A stretch of 64,000 nt of DNA from Shinella sp032095155 (lineage in GTDB: Bacteria; Pseudomonadota; Alphaproteobacteria; Rhizobiales; Rhizobiaceae). The notes beneath the pieces were generated by a model. The model worked only from the letters and a program-made list of their open reading frames with translations, did not search any database and was not told where the DNA came from. Of the stretch, positions 52,692 through 60,500 are shown in pieces (the first letter of the stretch is position 1; every line of letters begins with the position of its first letter). The DNA lies in contig NZ_JBLZPK010000044.1 of NCBI RefSeq assembly GCF_049199905.1, positions 87,218 through 151,217 of the forward strand, written 5' to 3'. A program made the position numbers and the translations under genes.

Positions 52692-54225
52692 AGCAGCAAC
52701 CTTGTCCTCCCGCCGTGCCGGCGGCCGCGCGGCCCGTGTCGCGATGCGCGCAGCACCGCTTGCGGAAAACGTCCGCCCCATCCGTCCGGGCCTGCCCGGC
52801 GGCCAGTACAAGCCGCTGACGGAGGCGAATGTGCGCCGCATCCACGAGGCGGCCCTCGATGCGCTGGAAAATATCGGCCTTGCCAATGCCCCGAAATCCG
52901 GCGTGGAGATCATGACCGGCGCCGGCGCCATTCTCGGCGAGGACGGGCGCCTGCGCTTCCCGCGTGCGCTGGTGGAGGACATGCTGGCCGTTGCCGCGCG
53001 TGACATCACGCTGCATGGCCGCGATCCGAAATACGACCTCGAACTGTCGGGTACCCGCGTTTATTACGGCACGGCGGGCGCTGCGGTGCATATCGTCGAT
53101 GTCGAGAAGCGCGAATACCGCGAGTCGACGGCGAAGGACCTCTTCAACGCGGCCCAGCTCGTGCACCATCTCGACAACATCCATTTCTTCCAGCGCGCGA
53201 TGGTCTGCCGCGATGTGGCCGACAATTTCCTGATGGACATCAACACGCTCTACGGCTGCTGCGCCGGCACGTCCAAACATGTCGGCACCAGCTTCTCCGA
53301 TCCGTCGCATGTCGCCGGCTGCTTCGACCTCATCCACATGATGGCGGGCGGCGAGGACAAGTGGCGGGCGCGGCCCTTCGTGTCGAATTCCAACTGCTTC
53401 GTCGTGCCGCCGATGAAATTTGCCGAAGAGAGCTGCATCACCATGGAGGCCTGCATCCGGGCCGGCATGCCGATCCTGCTGCTCTCGGCAGGGCAGGCGG
53501 GCGCGACGGCTCCCGCGCCGCTCGCCACGGCCATCGTGCAGGCCGTTGCCGAGTGCCTGGCGGGCGTCGTCTATGTCAACGCCATGGCGCCGGGCCATCC
53601 GGCGATCTTCGGCACATGGCCCTTCGTCTCGGACCTGCGCACCGGCGCCATGTCCGGCGGCTCGGGCGAACAGGCCTTGCTGACGGCCGGCTGCGCGCAG
53701 ATGCACCAGTTCTACGGCCTGCCGGGCGGCGCCGCCGCCGGCATCGCGGACTCGAAGCTGCCGGATATGCAGGCCGGCTGGGAACAGGCGATCTCCAACG
53801 TTATGGCCGGCCTTTCCGGCCTCAACATGGTCTATGAATCGGTCGGCATGCACGCCTCGCTGCTCGGCTTCTGCCTGGAAAGCCTTGTGCTCGGCGACGA
53901 TCTGCTCGGACAGGTGCAGCGTTGCGTGCGCGGCATCGATGTCACGGAAGACTCCGTCTCGCTGGAGACGATGCGCTCCGTCTGCCTCGATGGCCCCGGC
54001 CATTATCTCGGCGACCCGCAGACGCTGTCGCTGATGCAGACGGAATATGTCTATCCCGCCGTCGCCGACCGGACGAGCCCGAAGGAATGGGCCGAGATCG
54101 GCCGTCCCGATCTCGTGCAGAAGGCCATCGAGCGCAAGAACCGCATCCTCTCCGAGGCGGGCGGGCCGCTCTTCGACTTCGCAACGGACCAGGCGGTTCG
54201 CGAGAAGTTCAAGATCTATTTCTAA
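52684..54225 (+). CDS. MttB-family (trimethylamine methyltransferase-like) protein, non-pyrrolysine
   Basis: 513 residues starting MSEAATLSSRRAGGRAARVA at 52684. The family pattern includes KPLTEANVRRIHEAALDALENIGL and SGGSGEQALLTAGCAQMHQFYGLPGG. There is no in-frame amber codon, so this is the non-pyrrolysine branch, which includes glycine-betaine:corrinoid methyltransferase MtgB. No corrinoid protein gene lies nearby. It closes the four-gene operon, which ends in a hairpin terminator. Confidence 0.9.
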   Translation: MSEAATLSSRRAGGRAARVAMRAAPLAENVRPIRPGLPGGQYKPLTEANVRRIHEAALDALENIGLANAPKSGVEIMTGAGAILGEDGRLRFPRALVEDMLAVAARDITLHGRDPKYDLELSGTRVYYGTAGAAVHIVDVEKREYRESTAKDLFNAAQLVHHLDNIHFFQRAMVCRDVADNFLMDINTLYGCCAGTSKHVGTSFSDPSHVAGCFDLIHMMAGGEDKWRARPFVSNSNCFVVPPMKFAEESCITMEACIRAGMPILLLSAGQAGATAPAPLATAIVQAVAECLAGVVYVNAMAPGHPAIFGTWPFVSDLRTGAMSGGSGEQALLTAGCAQMHQFYGLPGGAAAGIADSKLPDMQAGWEQAISNVMAGLSGLNMVYESVGMHASLLGFCLESLVLGDDLLGQVQRCVRGIDVTEDSVSLETMRSVCLDGPGHYLGDPQTLSLMQTEYVYPAVADRTSPKEWAEIGRPDLVQKAIERKNRILSEAGGPLFDFATDQAVREKFKIYF

Positions 54226-54232
54226 GGTATTG

Positions 54233-54286
54233 GATGAGCGTTTTCCTGAATTTCTGATTCACGAAAACGCTTCATCTATTTGTTTT
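54233..54286. terminator. hairpin terminator of the methylamine-type operon
   Basis: Arms GATGAGCGTTTTC (54233-54245) and GAAAACGCTTCATC (54263-54276) pair with one bulge. TATTTGTTTT follows. It also lies just beyond the stop of the convergent Lrp gene, so it may serve both. Confidence 0.7.
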
Positions 54287-54287
54287 C

Positions 54288-54734
54288 CTAACCGACGCGG
54301 CGATCGAAGTGGGTGCGCAGCGAGACATGTGTCTGCACGGTCGCGATGCCCGGCGTCGTTGCGATCTGGCGGCGCACCGTGTCGAGTTCGGCGTTGGACG
54401 TGCATTCGACGAGCAGCATCAGATCCGTCGGCCCGGCGAGCGACCAGCAGGTCACGACATTGGGAATGCCGGTGAGATGCGGCACGATATGGTCGCAGTT
54501 GCGGCCTTGCTGGAAACCGACGGCGATCAGCGCCTCTACGCCCGCGCGGTCCCGGTCGATACCGAGCTTCACCGTATAGCCGGCGATCACGCCCTTCGCC
54601 TCCAGCCGCCGGATGCGCTCGTGCACGGCGCTGCGCGAGAGGCCGGTGTGGCGCGCGAGCTCCACGAGGCTCTGGCGTGCATCGGCGCGAAGGGCGGCGA
54701 TGAGCAATCTGTCCTTCTCATCAAGCTCGTTCAT
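54288..54734 (-). CDS. Lrp/AsnC-family transcriptional regulator
   Basis: 148 residues starting MNELDEKDRLLIAALRADAR. HTH at 20-45 (LARHTGLSRSAVHERIRRLE), then the RAM ligand-binding domain (LIAVGFQQGRNCDHIVPHL and DLMLLVECTSNAELDTV). Typical length. It is divergent from the isochorismatase-type gene, and a palindrome CCGGAC-N4-GTCCGG lies between them. It probably responds to an amino acid. Confidence 0.92.
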   Translation of the reverse strand: MNELDEKDRLLIAALRADARQSLVELARHTGLSRSAVHERIRRLEAKGVIAGYTVKLGIDRDRAGVEALIAVGFQQGRNCDHIVPHLTGIPNVVTCWSLAGPTDLMLLVECTSNAELDTVRRQIATTPGIATVQTHVSLRTHFDRRVG

Positions 54735-54753
54735 CCGGAAAATTCTCCTCCGG

Positions 54754-54769
54754 CCGGACGATTGTCCGG
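54754..54769. promoter_or_regulatory. palindrome between lrp-type and isochorismatase-type genes
   Basis: CCGGAC (54754-54759), GATT, GTCCGG (54764-54769). It lies 20 bases upstream of the Lrp start and 74 bases upstream of the hydrolase start, so it could be the Lrp operator. Confidence 0.4.
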
Positions 54770-54843
54770 CACTCCGTCTCCTTGCTGCGCGAAACCGGAC
54801 GGAAAAGCAACTATTCGTCTGGTATCGCTTCAAGGAGAAACCG

Positions 54844-55404
54844 ATGCCGACCCTTCCGCACAATGCCGTCCTGATCCCCATCGACATGCAGCAGGCCTTC
54901 GACGCCGCGCCCTGGGCCTCGCGCTGGAACGACAGGCTGGACGAGAATGGTCTCGCGCTTCTTGCCGCCTGGCGTGGTGCCGGCCGGCCGGTCATTCATG
55001 TCTGCCACGACAGCGCGGAGCCGAATTCCACGCTCCGCCGTGAAAATCCCGGCAACGCGCTGCGCCCCGGGTTCGAGCCGCAGGTGGATGAGCCGCTGGT
55101 GCGCAAGAGCGTCAACGCCGCCTTCATCGGCACGGATCTCGATCTGCGCCTGCGCCGTCTCGGCGTCGATACGGTCGTGCTGTTCGGCATTTCGACGGAT
55201 ATGTGCGTGTCGACCAGCGTGCGCGTCGGCGCCAATATGGGCTATCGGGTGCTTCTCGTGGAGGATGCCTGCGATTGCTTCGACCTGCCGGATGGCGCCG
55301 GCGGCACGATTGCCGCGCGTGATGTCCACCGCACCCATATCGCGACCCTGCGGCACGAGTTCGCCACGGTGCTCAGGACCGCCGATGTCCTGGCCGTGCT
55401 TTAA
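54844..55404 (+). CDS. isochorismatase-family cysteine hydrolase
   Basis: 186 residues from the ATG at 54844 after AAGGAG. Catalytic triad positions of the family are all visible: Asp in LIPIDMQQAF, Lys in LVRKSVNAAF and Cys in GISTDMCVSTSVRVGANMGY. The family hydrolyses amides (nicotinamide, N-carbamoylsarcosine, carbamates) or vinyl ethers. Next to a sarcosine-type operon, an N-carbamoylsarcosine-like amidase is attractive but unproven. Its stop overlaps that of the convergent membrane protein gene. Confidence 0.88.
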   Translation: MPTLPHNAVLIPIDMQQAFDAAPWASRWNDRLDENGLALLAAWRGAGRPVIHVCHDSAEPNSTLRRENPGNALRPGFEPQVDEPLVRKSVNAAFIGTDLDLRLRRLGVDTVVLFGISTDMCVSTSVRVGANMGYRVLLVEDACDCFDLPDGAGGTIAARDVHRTHIATLRHEFATVLRTADVLAVL

Positions 55405-55916
55405 CGGGTGAGGGCGCGCACGTTCCTGACGCCGTAGTCGAATTTCGGCGCCGTGATGGGCGTGAGATCGCTGCCGGGGAAGACGGCGAAGGTCGAGAAA
55501 TCGGCGCTTTCCCCCGGCAGCACGCGCAACACGATGAGCGCATCGTCGCGGCCGACCTCGCGGCAGGTGCCGGCGGGGCAATCGGAGAACACCACGTCCA
55601 GCCAGAAGGATTGCATCGGCACCGTGCCGCTGTTCGTCACCTGGCCGGTGACGCGGTAGCTGGTCTTCGGCTGACCGACGGTCGCCTGCATTTCGGAGAG
55701 CGTGACGACATCGGCCGACAGCGCCGGGGTCTCGGCGGTGGGGGTAGCGACCGTGCCGGAAGGGCTGCGGTCCTCGACGAACCAGATGAGCAGGGCGGCG
55801 GCAAGGCCGATGGCCACGACAATGGTGAGGACGGGCTCGACCCAGCTCTGAAACCGCCGGAAGCGCAGTGCGAGATAAAGAATGGCCGCCGCCGCAACCG
55901 CAAATGCCCAGATCAT
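55401..55916 (-). CDS. membrane-anchored protein of unknown function
   Basis: 171 residues. Two hydrophobic helices at 1-18 (MIWAFAVAAAAILYLAL) and about 27-46 (VLTIVVAIGLAAALLIWFV). The remaining 120 residues, probably periplasmic, are beta-rich and resemble an immunoglobulin-like fold (TSYRVTGQVTNSGTVPMQSFWLDVVF). Two cysteines lie close together (DCPAGTC). No family is confidently recognised. It stands alone between an enzyme gene and the iron cluster. Confidence 0.65.
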   Translation of the reverse strand: MIWAFAVAAAAILYLALRFRRFQSWVEPVLTIVVAIGLAAALLIWFVEDRSPSGTVATPTAETPALSADVVTLSEMQATVGQPKTSYRVTGQVTNSGTVPMQSFWLDVVFSDCPAGTCREVGRDDALIVLRVLPGESADFSTFAVFPGSDLTPITAPKFDYGVRNVRALTR

Positions 55917-55975
55917 TCAGGTCCTCCTGGGCATGATATAGCGTGCGCGACGGATCGCCGGAAGAGTGGGACCGT

Positions 55976-57085
55976 TCAATTCGACTTGAGCGCGATCCAA
56001 TAGGCGCCGTCGAAGGGAACGGCGGCGAACTTTTCGTTGATTTCCTTCAGCGTTGCATCAGGGTCGACATCGCCAAAAATGTCCGGGCGCAGCCAGTGGG
56101 CGAAGGCTTCGGCGGCGAGAATGTTGAGCGGCACGGCGTTGAAGAAGTTCCAGAGGCCGTAGACGCGCTCTTCCTTCACAGCCTTCAGGCTTGACAGCAT
56201 GGGGCCTTTCACGGCGCGGCCGAGCGTCTCGCGCGCTTCGGCCGGATCGACGCCGGGGCCGACGGAGAAGGTGCTGTAGGTGCCGCCCGGCGAGGCCGTC
56301 GCGATATAGACATCCGGCTCGGCCGCGACGATGAATTCCAGATTGACGATGCCACCCTGCGCCGGCAGGCTTTCGGCGATGTTGCGGCTGCCGGTGATGG
56401 CGATGAAGGCGCCGAGGCCGCCGGTGCCATAGGCGTAGCAGCATTTTTCCGGGTTCGGGAACGCATCCATCAGCACGCTCGGGCCGGGCTCCGGATGATC
56501 AGCCACGCGATCGCGGATGCGCTTGACGCGGGCGTCATAGAAGTCGGCGAAGGCGTTGGCCTGCTCCTCGCGGTTCAGCACCTTGCCGAGCAGGCGCATG
56601 TTTCCGGCGGTGTTGTTCAGCGCATCGCTGTTGAAATCCACCACGACGACGGGAACGCCGGTCTGTTCGAGATAGCCGATCGCCTGCTTGCCGAGTTCGG
56701 TTTCGGCCTGCCAGTTGGCGAGGATGGCGAGATCGGCCTTTAGCGACAGGGTCGCCTCGAAGGACATGGTGATGCCGTCGCCGATGATCGGCACCTGCTC
56801 GATGGCGGGGAACTTGTCCTTGAAACGGGTATAGATTTCCGGGTTGTCGCCCTTCATGTCGCTGGCCCAGCCGGCGAGCAGGCTCACCGGATCGGGATGG
56901 ATCAGCGACAGCGCCACCAGATTGAAACCGCTGCCGAGCAGGATCGCCTTCGGCTGCGCCGGGATGGTGACGTCGCGGCCGAGCGCATCCTTGACGGTCA
57001 GCGGATAGTGCACCTCGGCGCGAAGGGGCAGGGCGGCGACCAGCAGGAAGGCGGCGGTGAGGACGGCGAGGATGCGCATGGTCAT
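55976..57085 (-). CDS. periplasmic iron-siderophore/cobalamin-type binding protein
   Basis: 369 residues with a signal peptide (MTMRILAVLTAAFLLVAALP, cleaved near LRA-EV). VKDALGRDVTIPAQPKAILLGSG is the hallmark of the FhuD/FepB/BtuF fold, and SLKADLAILANWQAE follows. The ATG at 57085 overlaps the FhuF-like stop (ATGA). An internal ATG at 57079 is possible. It should hand the ligand to an FecCD-type permease, but no permease or ATPase gene follows on this strand. Last gene of the operon. Confidence 0.88.
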   Translation of the reverse strand: MTMRILAVLTAAFLLVAALPLRAEVHYPLTVKDALGRDVTIPAQPKAILLGSGFNLVALSLIHPDPVSLLAGWASDMKGDNPEIYTRFKDKFPAIEQVPIIGDGITMSFEATLSLKADLAILANWQAETELGKQAIGYLEQTGVPVVVVDFNSDALNNTAGNMRLLGKVLNREEQANAFADFYDARVKRIRDRVADHPEPGPSVLMDAFPNPEKCCYAYGTGGLGAFIAITGSRNIAESLPAQGGIVNLEFIVAAEPDVYIATASPGGTYSTFSVGPGVDPAEARETLGRAVKGPMLSSLKAVKEERVYGLWNFFNAVPLNILAAEAFAHWLRPDIFGDVDPDATLKEINEKFAAVPFDGAYWIALKSN

Positions 57086-57855
57086 TGCTTTCGGGGTTCG
57101 GGCTTTCTCAGTTCAGGCAGGGCGCAGAGTTCACCGCAGCCGGGAATGCCCGGCAGCATGTAGCGCAGGCAGCAGACCTTTCGGCGACACTGCGTGGTGC
57201 CGGCGTCGAGTTCGTGGCGCAGGCATCCGTGGAAAGGGTTGCGGCTGCCGTTGGCCAGCAGCGGGCAGTCGAAGAGCGGGCGCGACGGCCAGGGATCGTC
57301 GCCCTCGGGCGGCGCGCGGTCCGTCACGTTGAAGGCATAGTCGATATAGACGGCGGCATTGTTCCAGGCGAGTTTCGGCGCGATGCCGGATTTTTCCTTG
57401 AGGAGCGCCACGGCACGAGCAAGGTGTGCGTCGACCAGCGGCGTGATGAAGCCGAGGAGATCGTCGCCCTCGCTCCAGTCCCCCTCATGCGGCAGGCCGA
57501 AGGCGCGCGGTAGGCCGTCCTCGCCGATGGCGATGGTCATCTGATCGAAGGCGATCGGCAGCGCGCGTTCGGCCCGGCGCGCGATGATATAGGGGATGGT
57601 CAGGGTCGAGAAATAGTAGAGCGACCAGAAGGAGGCCGCCGCGCGCCGGTCCGCATTGCCATAGCCTGCGGCGAACCGGTCGAGCGTTTCGGAAAAGCCG
57701 CTTCCCGCCAGGAAATCGGCGAGCGGGATTGCGCCCTCAAGGTCCGACGAGAGCATCATCTTCTCGCCGCACCAGGCATGTTCGCCGGTAAACACCGCCC
57801 TCAGGCCATCAGGCCTGAAGGCGGTTCCCCCGTCCTCTGAGGAGAGCGTCGTCAA
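57082..57855 (-). CDS. fhuF: FhuF-like siderophore-iron reductase (2Fe-2S)
   Basis: 257 residues from TTG at 57855, only four bases after the receptor stop, so translation is probably coupled. The C-terminal cluster motif is C228-C229-x10-C240-x3-C244, where E. coli FhuF has CC-x10-C-x2-C. The FhuF fold segments LADFLAGSGFSETLDRFAAG and FNVTDRAPPEGDD (substrate side) are present. It reduces Fe(III) in imported siderophore in the cytoplasm so the metal is released. The extra residue in the cluster motif is noted in the findings. Confidence 0.85.
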   Translation of the reverse strand: MTTLSSEDGGTAFRPDGLRAVFTGEHAWCGEKMMLSSDLEGAIPLADFLAGSGFSETLDRFAAGYGNADRRAAASFWSLYYFSTLTIPYIIARRAERALPIAFDQMTIAIGEDGLPRAFGLPHEGDWSEGDDLLGFITPLVDAHLARAVALLKEKSGIAPKLAWNNAAVYIDYAFNVTDRAPPEGDDPWPSRPLFDCPLLANGSRNPFHGCLRHELDAGTTQCRRKVCCLRYMLPGIPGCGELCALPELRKPEPRKQ

Positions 57856-57859
57856 GGGC

Positions 57860-60028
57860 TTACCACGAATATTTCAGGCTGCCGATGACCGTGCGGCCCT
57901 GATCGCGGTAGCAATAGCCGGCCGAGCAAACGGAGTCCTGCCGGTTGAATAGGTTCGTCGCGTTGACCTGGAGCTTCAGGCCTTCGTAGTCCTTGTTGAT
58001 AGCCGAGAAATCGAAATCGATCGCGGCATCGACGAGGGCGCGCGACTTGTTCTTGCTGGTATTGGCGTCGTCACCATAGCTTGCGCCGAGGAAGCGGACA
58101 CCGGCGCCCAGCCCAAGGCCGCTCAGCGGGCCGTCTTCCGGCATGTCGTAATGCGCCCAAAGCGATGCCATGTGGCGCGGCACGGAGGACACTTCGTTTC
58201 CGATCGTGCCGGTCGGACCGTCCAGGATCTCGGTCTGCGTGTAGCTATAGGACGCAATCAGCGAGAGGCCGTTGTCCAGCGAGGTGTTCGCCTCGAATTC
58301 GAAGCCGCGCGAGCGGATCTCGCCACGCTGCACCTGGATGTTCGCCGGGCCGCTCGGTAGGTCGACGACCTCGTAATAGAGGCTGTTCGACTGGTCGATG
58401 TTGAAGAGCGCAGCCGTCAGCAGCGTGTTGCTGTCGGGCAGCAGGTACTTCACGCCCACTTCCTCCTGCTCGCTTTCCGTCGCTTTGAACGGATTGCCGG
58501 TTTCCTGGTTGACGCCGGCATTGGGAGAGAAGGCGGTCGAATAGGTGGCATAGGGGGTGATGCCCCACGGCGTTTCGTAGGTCACGCCGGCACGCCAGGT
58601 AAAGGCGCGGTCCTTCTGGTTGATGGTATCCACGGCGCCGGAGGCGAGATCCGTATTGTCGGTATCCGTCGAAACCCAGTCGTAGCGGCCGCCCAGTGTG
58701 AAGGTGAGGGCGTCGTAGCGAATCTGGTCCTGTAGATAGACCCCGGTGATGAACTGGTCCTGCACGCTCTTCGTCTGGAAGGCGATCGGATCGGTCGGCC
58801 GGCCGGCCGTCGGGTTCTTCGTGTCGAGCGGCGGCGTCGAGCCGTAGCCGTTGAGCGATTTCCAGTAGATCTTGGTGAAGTCGATGCCACCGATCATCGT
58901 GTGCTCGAGCGCGCCGGTATCGAACTTCGCTTCGAGCTGGTTATCGACCGTATAGGTGTTCAGCCATTCCTCGAAGCTACCGGCGCTGCTGTCGAGCAGC
59001 GTGGGATCGACGGCGTTCGGCTGGTAGGCGAAGGCCCAGTCCGCATCGACATTCAGCCACGAGGCGCGCGCGTTCTGGCGGAAGACGAAGGTGTCGTTCA
59101 GGCGATGTTCGAATTCGTAGCCGATACGGCCCTGATTCTGGATGGAATCGTTGAAGGCAGGGTTGCCGGCAAAGAAATCGCTCACCTCGGTGCCGTCGAA
59201 ATAGTAGGCCGCCGTGCCGCCGGTCTTGGTGCGGGAATATTCGCCAAGAATGGTCAGCTTGGTGTCTTCGTCCGGCTTCCAGGTAAAGGCCGGTGCGATA
59301 TAGGCGCGGTCGTCGGGAACGCCGACCTGTTCGGTGTCGGAGCTGCGCAGCAGACCGGTCAGGCGATAGTAGAAGGGGTCTTCCTCGTTGATCGGTCCGG
59401 AAAGGTCGAACTGGCCCTGATAGCGATTGTGGGTGCCATACTGGACCTCCACCTCGCGCAGGGCCTCTTCCGTCGGGCGCTTGCTGATGAGGTTGTAGAG
59501 GCCGCCGGCGCCGGCCGGGCCGTAGAGCGCAGAGGAGGGGCCGCGCAGGATCGACACGCCTTCCAGGCCGTAAGGCTCCGTCTTGAACAGGGAAGATCCG
59601 GCGCCGGGCTGGCGCAGGTTGTCGCGGAAAATGCCAATATAGGTCATGTCGAAACCGCGCAGCGTGAAGCTGTCGAAGCGCGGATCGAAACCATAACCGC
59701 CAACCCGCACACCCGGCGTATAGGAGACGGCGTCGAGAAGGTTCTGAGGCTTGCGGTCTTCCAGCTGGTCCTTGGTGACCGAAGAGATCGACTGGGGCGT
59801 CTGGACGAAGGGCGTGTCGGTCTTGGCGCCCGTCGCGCTGCTCTTGCCGACATAGCCGTCCGCGGTGATGACGCCGCCGCTGCCGCCGTTGACCACGACC
59901 TCTTCGAGAACGGTCGCGCCGTTATCGGCGGTCGCGGCCTGGTCCTGTGCCGAAGCCATAGTGGCCAGCGTTAGGAGGGAGGTTCCGGCGAGCGCCAGCC
60001 AGAGCAGCGTGCGGGTGCGGTTTTGCAT
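57860..60028 (-). CDS. TonB-dependent siderophore receptor (FhuA/FoxA-like)
   Basis: 722 residues from the ATG at 60028, eight bases after AGAAAG. An in-frame GTG at 60037 is possible. Signal peptide MQNRTRTLLWLALAGTSLLT, cleaved near ASA-QD. A TonB-box-like ATVLEEVVVNG precedes the plug domain (TPQSISSVTKDQLEDRKPQNL, SILRGPSSALYGPAGAGGLYN). A 22-strand barrel ends in the outer-membrane signature GSLKYSW. It imports a ferric siderophore, probably hydroxamate. An iron-responsive operator lies 75 bases upstream. Confidence 0.93.
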   Translation of the reverse strand: MQNRTRTLLWLALAGTSLLTLATMASAQDQAATADNGATVLEEVVVNGGSGGVITADGYVGKSSATGAKTDTPFVQTPQSISSVTKDQLEDRKPQNLLDAVSYTPGVRVGGYGFDPRFDSFTLRGFDMTYIGIFRDNLRQPGAGSSLFKTEPYGLEGVSILRGPSSALYGPAGAGGLYNLISKRPTEEALREVEVQYGTHNRYQGQFDLSGPINEEDPFYYRLTGLLRSSDTEQVGVPDDRAYIAPAFTWKPDEDTKLTILGEYSRTKTGGTAAYYFDGTEVSDFFAGNPAFNDSIQNQGRIGYEFEHRLNDTFVFRQNARASWLNVDADWAFAYQPNAVDPTLLDSSAGSFEEWLNTYTVDNQLEAKFDTGALEHTMIGGIDFTKIYWKSLNGYGSTPPLDTKNPTAGRPTDPIAFQTKSVQDQFITGVYLQDQIRYDALTFTLGGRYDWVSTDTDNTDLASGAVDTINQKDRAFTWRAGVTYETPWGITPYATYSTAFSPNAGVNQETGNPFKATESEQEEVGVKYLLPDSNTLLTAALFNIDQSNSLYYEVVDLPSGPANIQVQRGEIRSRGFEFEANTSLDNGLSLIASYSYTQTEILDGPTGTIGNEVSSVPRHMASLWAHYDMPEDGPLSGLGLGAGVRFLGASYGDDANTSKNKSRALVDAAIDFDFSAINKDYEGLKLQVNATNLFNRQDSVCSAGYCYRDQGRTVIGSLKYSW

Positions 60029-60097
60029 GCGGGTCACTTTCTGATGGGACGGTCTATAAGATGACCGTTTTTATCAGGATTCTGTGCGCTGCAAAAT

Positions 60098-60119
60098 ATT
60101 ATATGACTGTTGTAGTCAT
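60098..60119 (-). promoter_or_regulatory. iron-responsive operator (TGA-N9-TCA) with TATAAT promoter
   Basis: ATGACT (60103-60108), GTTGT, AGTCAT (60114-60119) is a perfect 17-bp inverted repeat containing TGA-N9-TCA, the IRO motif bound by RirA in rhizobia. On the minus strand it runs into TATAAT (60098-60103), so RirA binding would block the promoter of the receptor operon when iron is plentiful. Confidence 0.75.
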
Positions 60120-60169
60120 GATTTCGCCACTGTTGCGTGAGTGCAACAGTGGCTGGGGATGGATTGCAC

Positions 60170-60343
60170 TCAGAAGACGAGGCTGCCTGCGGTCAATGCA
60201 AGCACCAGGAAGATCAGGAAGATGATGAGTGCGATCGCGAAGAGCACCTTGGCGACGGTGGCGGTGGCGGCGGAAACGCCGGAGAAGCCTAGGAAGCCGG
60301 TGATCAGCGAAATAACGAGAAAAATCAGGGCCCATTTCAGCAT
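60170..60343 (-). CDS. DUF1328 small membrane protein (YtjA-like)
   Basis: 57 residues starting MLKWALIFLVISLITGFLGF, with GGAG eight bases upstream. Two hydrophobic helices separated by GVSAATATVAK match DUF1328/YtjA, a widespread small inner-membrane family of unknown function that is often stress-induced. It is transcribed alone between a terminator and the iron operon. Confidence 0.85.
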   Translation of the reverse strand: MLKWALIFLVISLITGFLGFSGVSAATATVAKVLFAIALIIFLIFLVLALTAGSLVF

Positions 60344-60386
60344 GGTCTTGTCTCCGAATTGATCGCAGATAAGACGCATGAAAGGC

Positions 60387-60420
60387 AAAAAAGTTCCGGG
60401 ACGTGGAGGACGCCCCGGAA
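60387..60420 (-). terminator. rho-independent terminator of the patD operon
   Basis: On the minus strand TTCCGGG (60414-60420) pairs with CCCGGAA (60394-60400), followed by TTTTTT (60387-60392 on the plus strand as A). It ends transcription 80 bases after patD. Confidence 0.75.
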
Positions 60421-60440
60421 GGTGGCCGCGCTTACTCTTT

Positions 60441-60484
60441 GCAATTCCGCACGCAAAACCGCTTCGCAGTTTCGCCGGAATTGC
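60441..60484. repeat. intergenic palindromic repeat, rhizobial type
   Basis: GCAATTCCG (60441-60449) and CGGAATTGC (60476-60484) are perfect 9-bp inverted arms around ACGCAAAACCGCTTCGCA-type loop sequence. Very similar elements are scattered between genes in Rhizobiaceae genomes. It lies between patD and its terminator. Confidence 0.55.
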
Positions 60485-60500
60485 CCGGCGGCGGGGAGGA

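Noticed and set aside
52684..54225. Pyrrolysine-containing MttB
   Set aside because: There is no in-frame amber codon, and no pyrrolysine genes or corrinoid protein are nearby.
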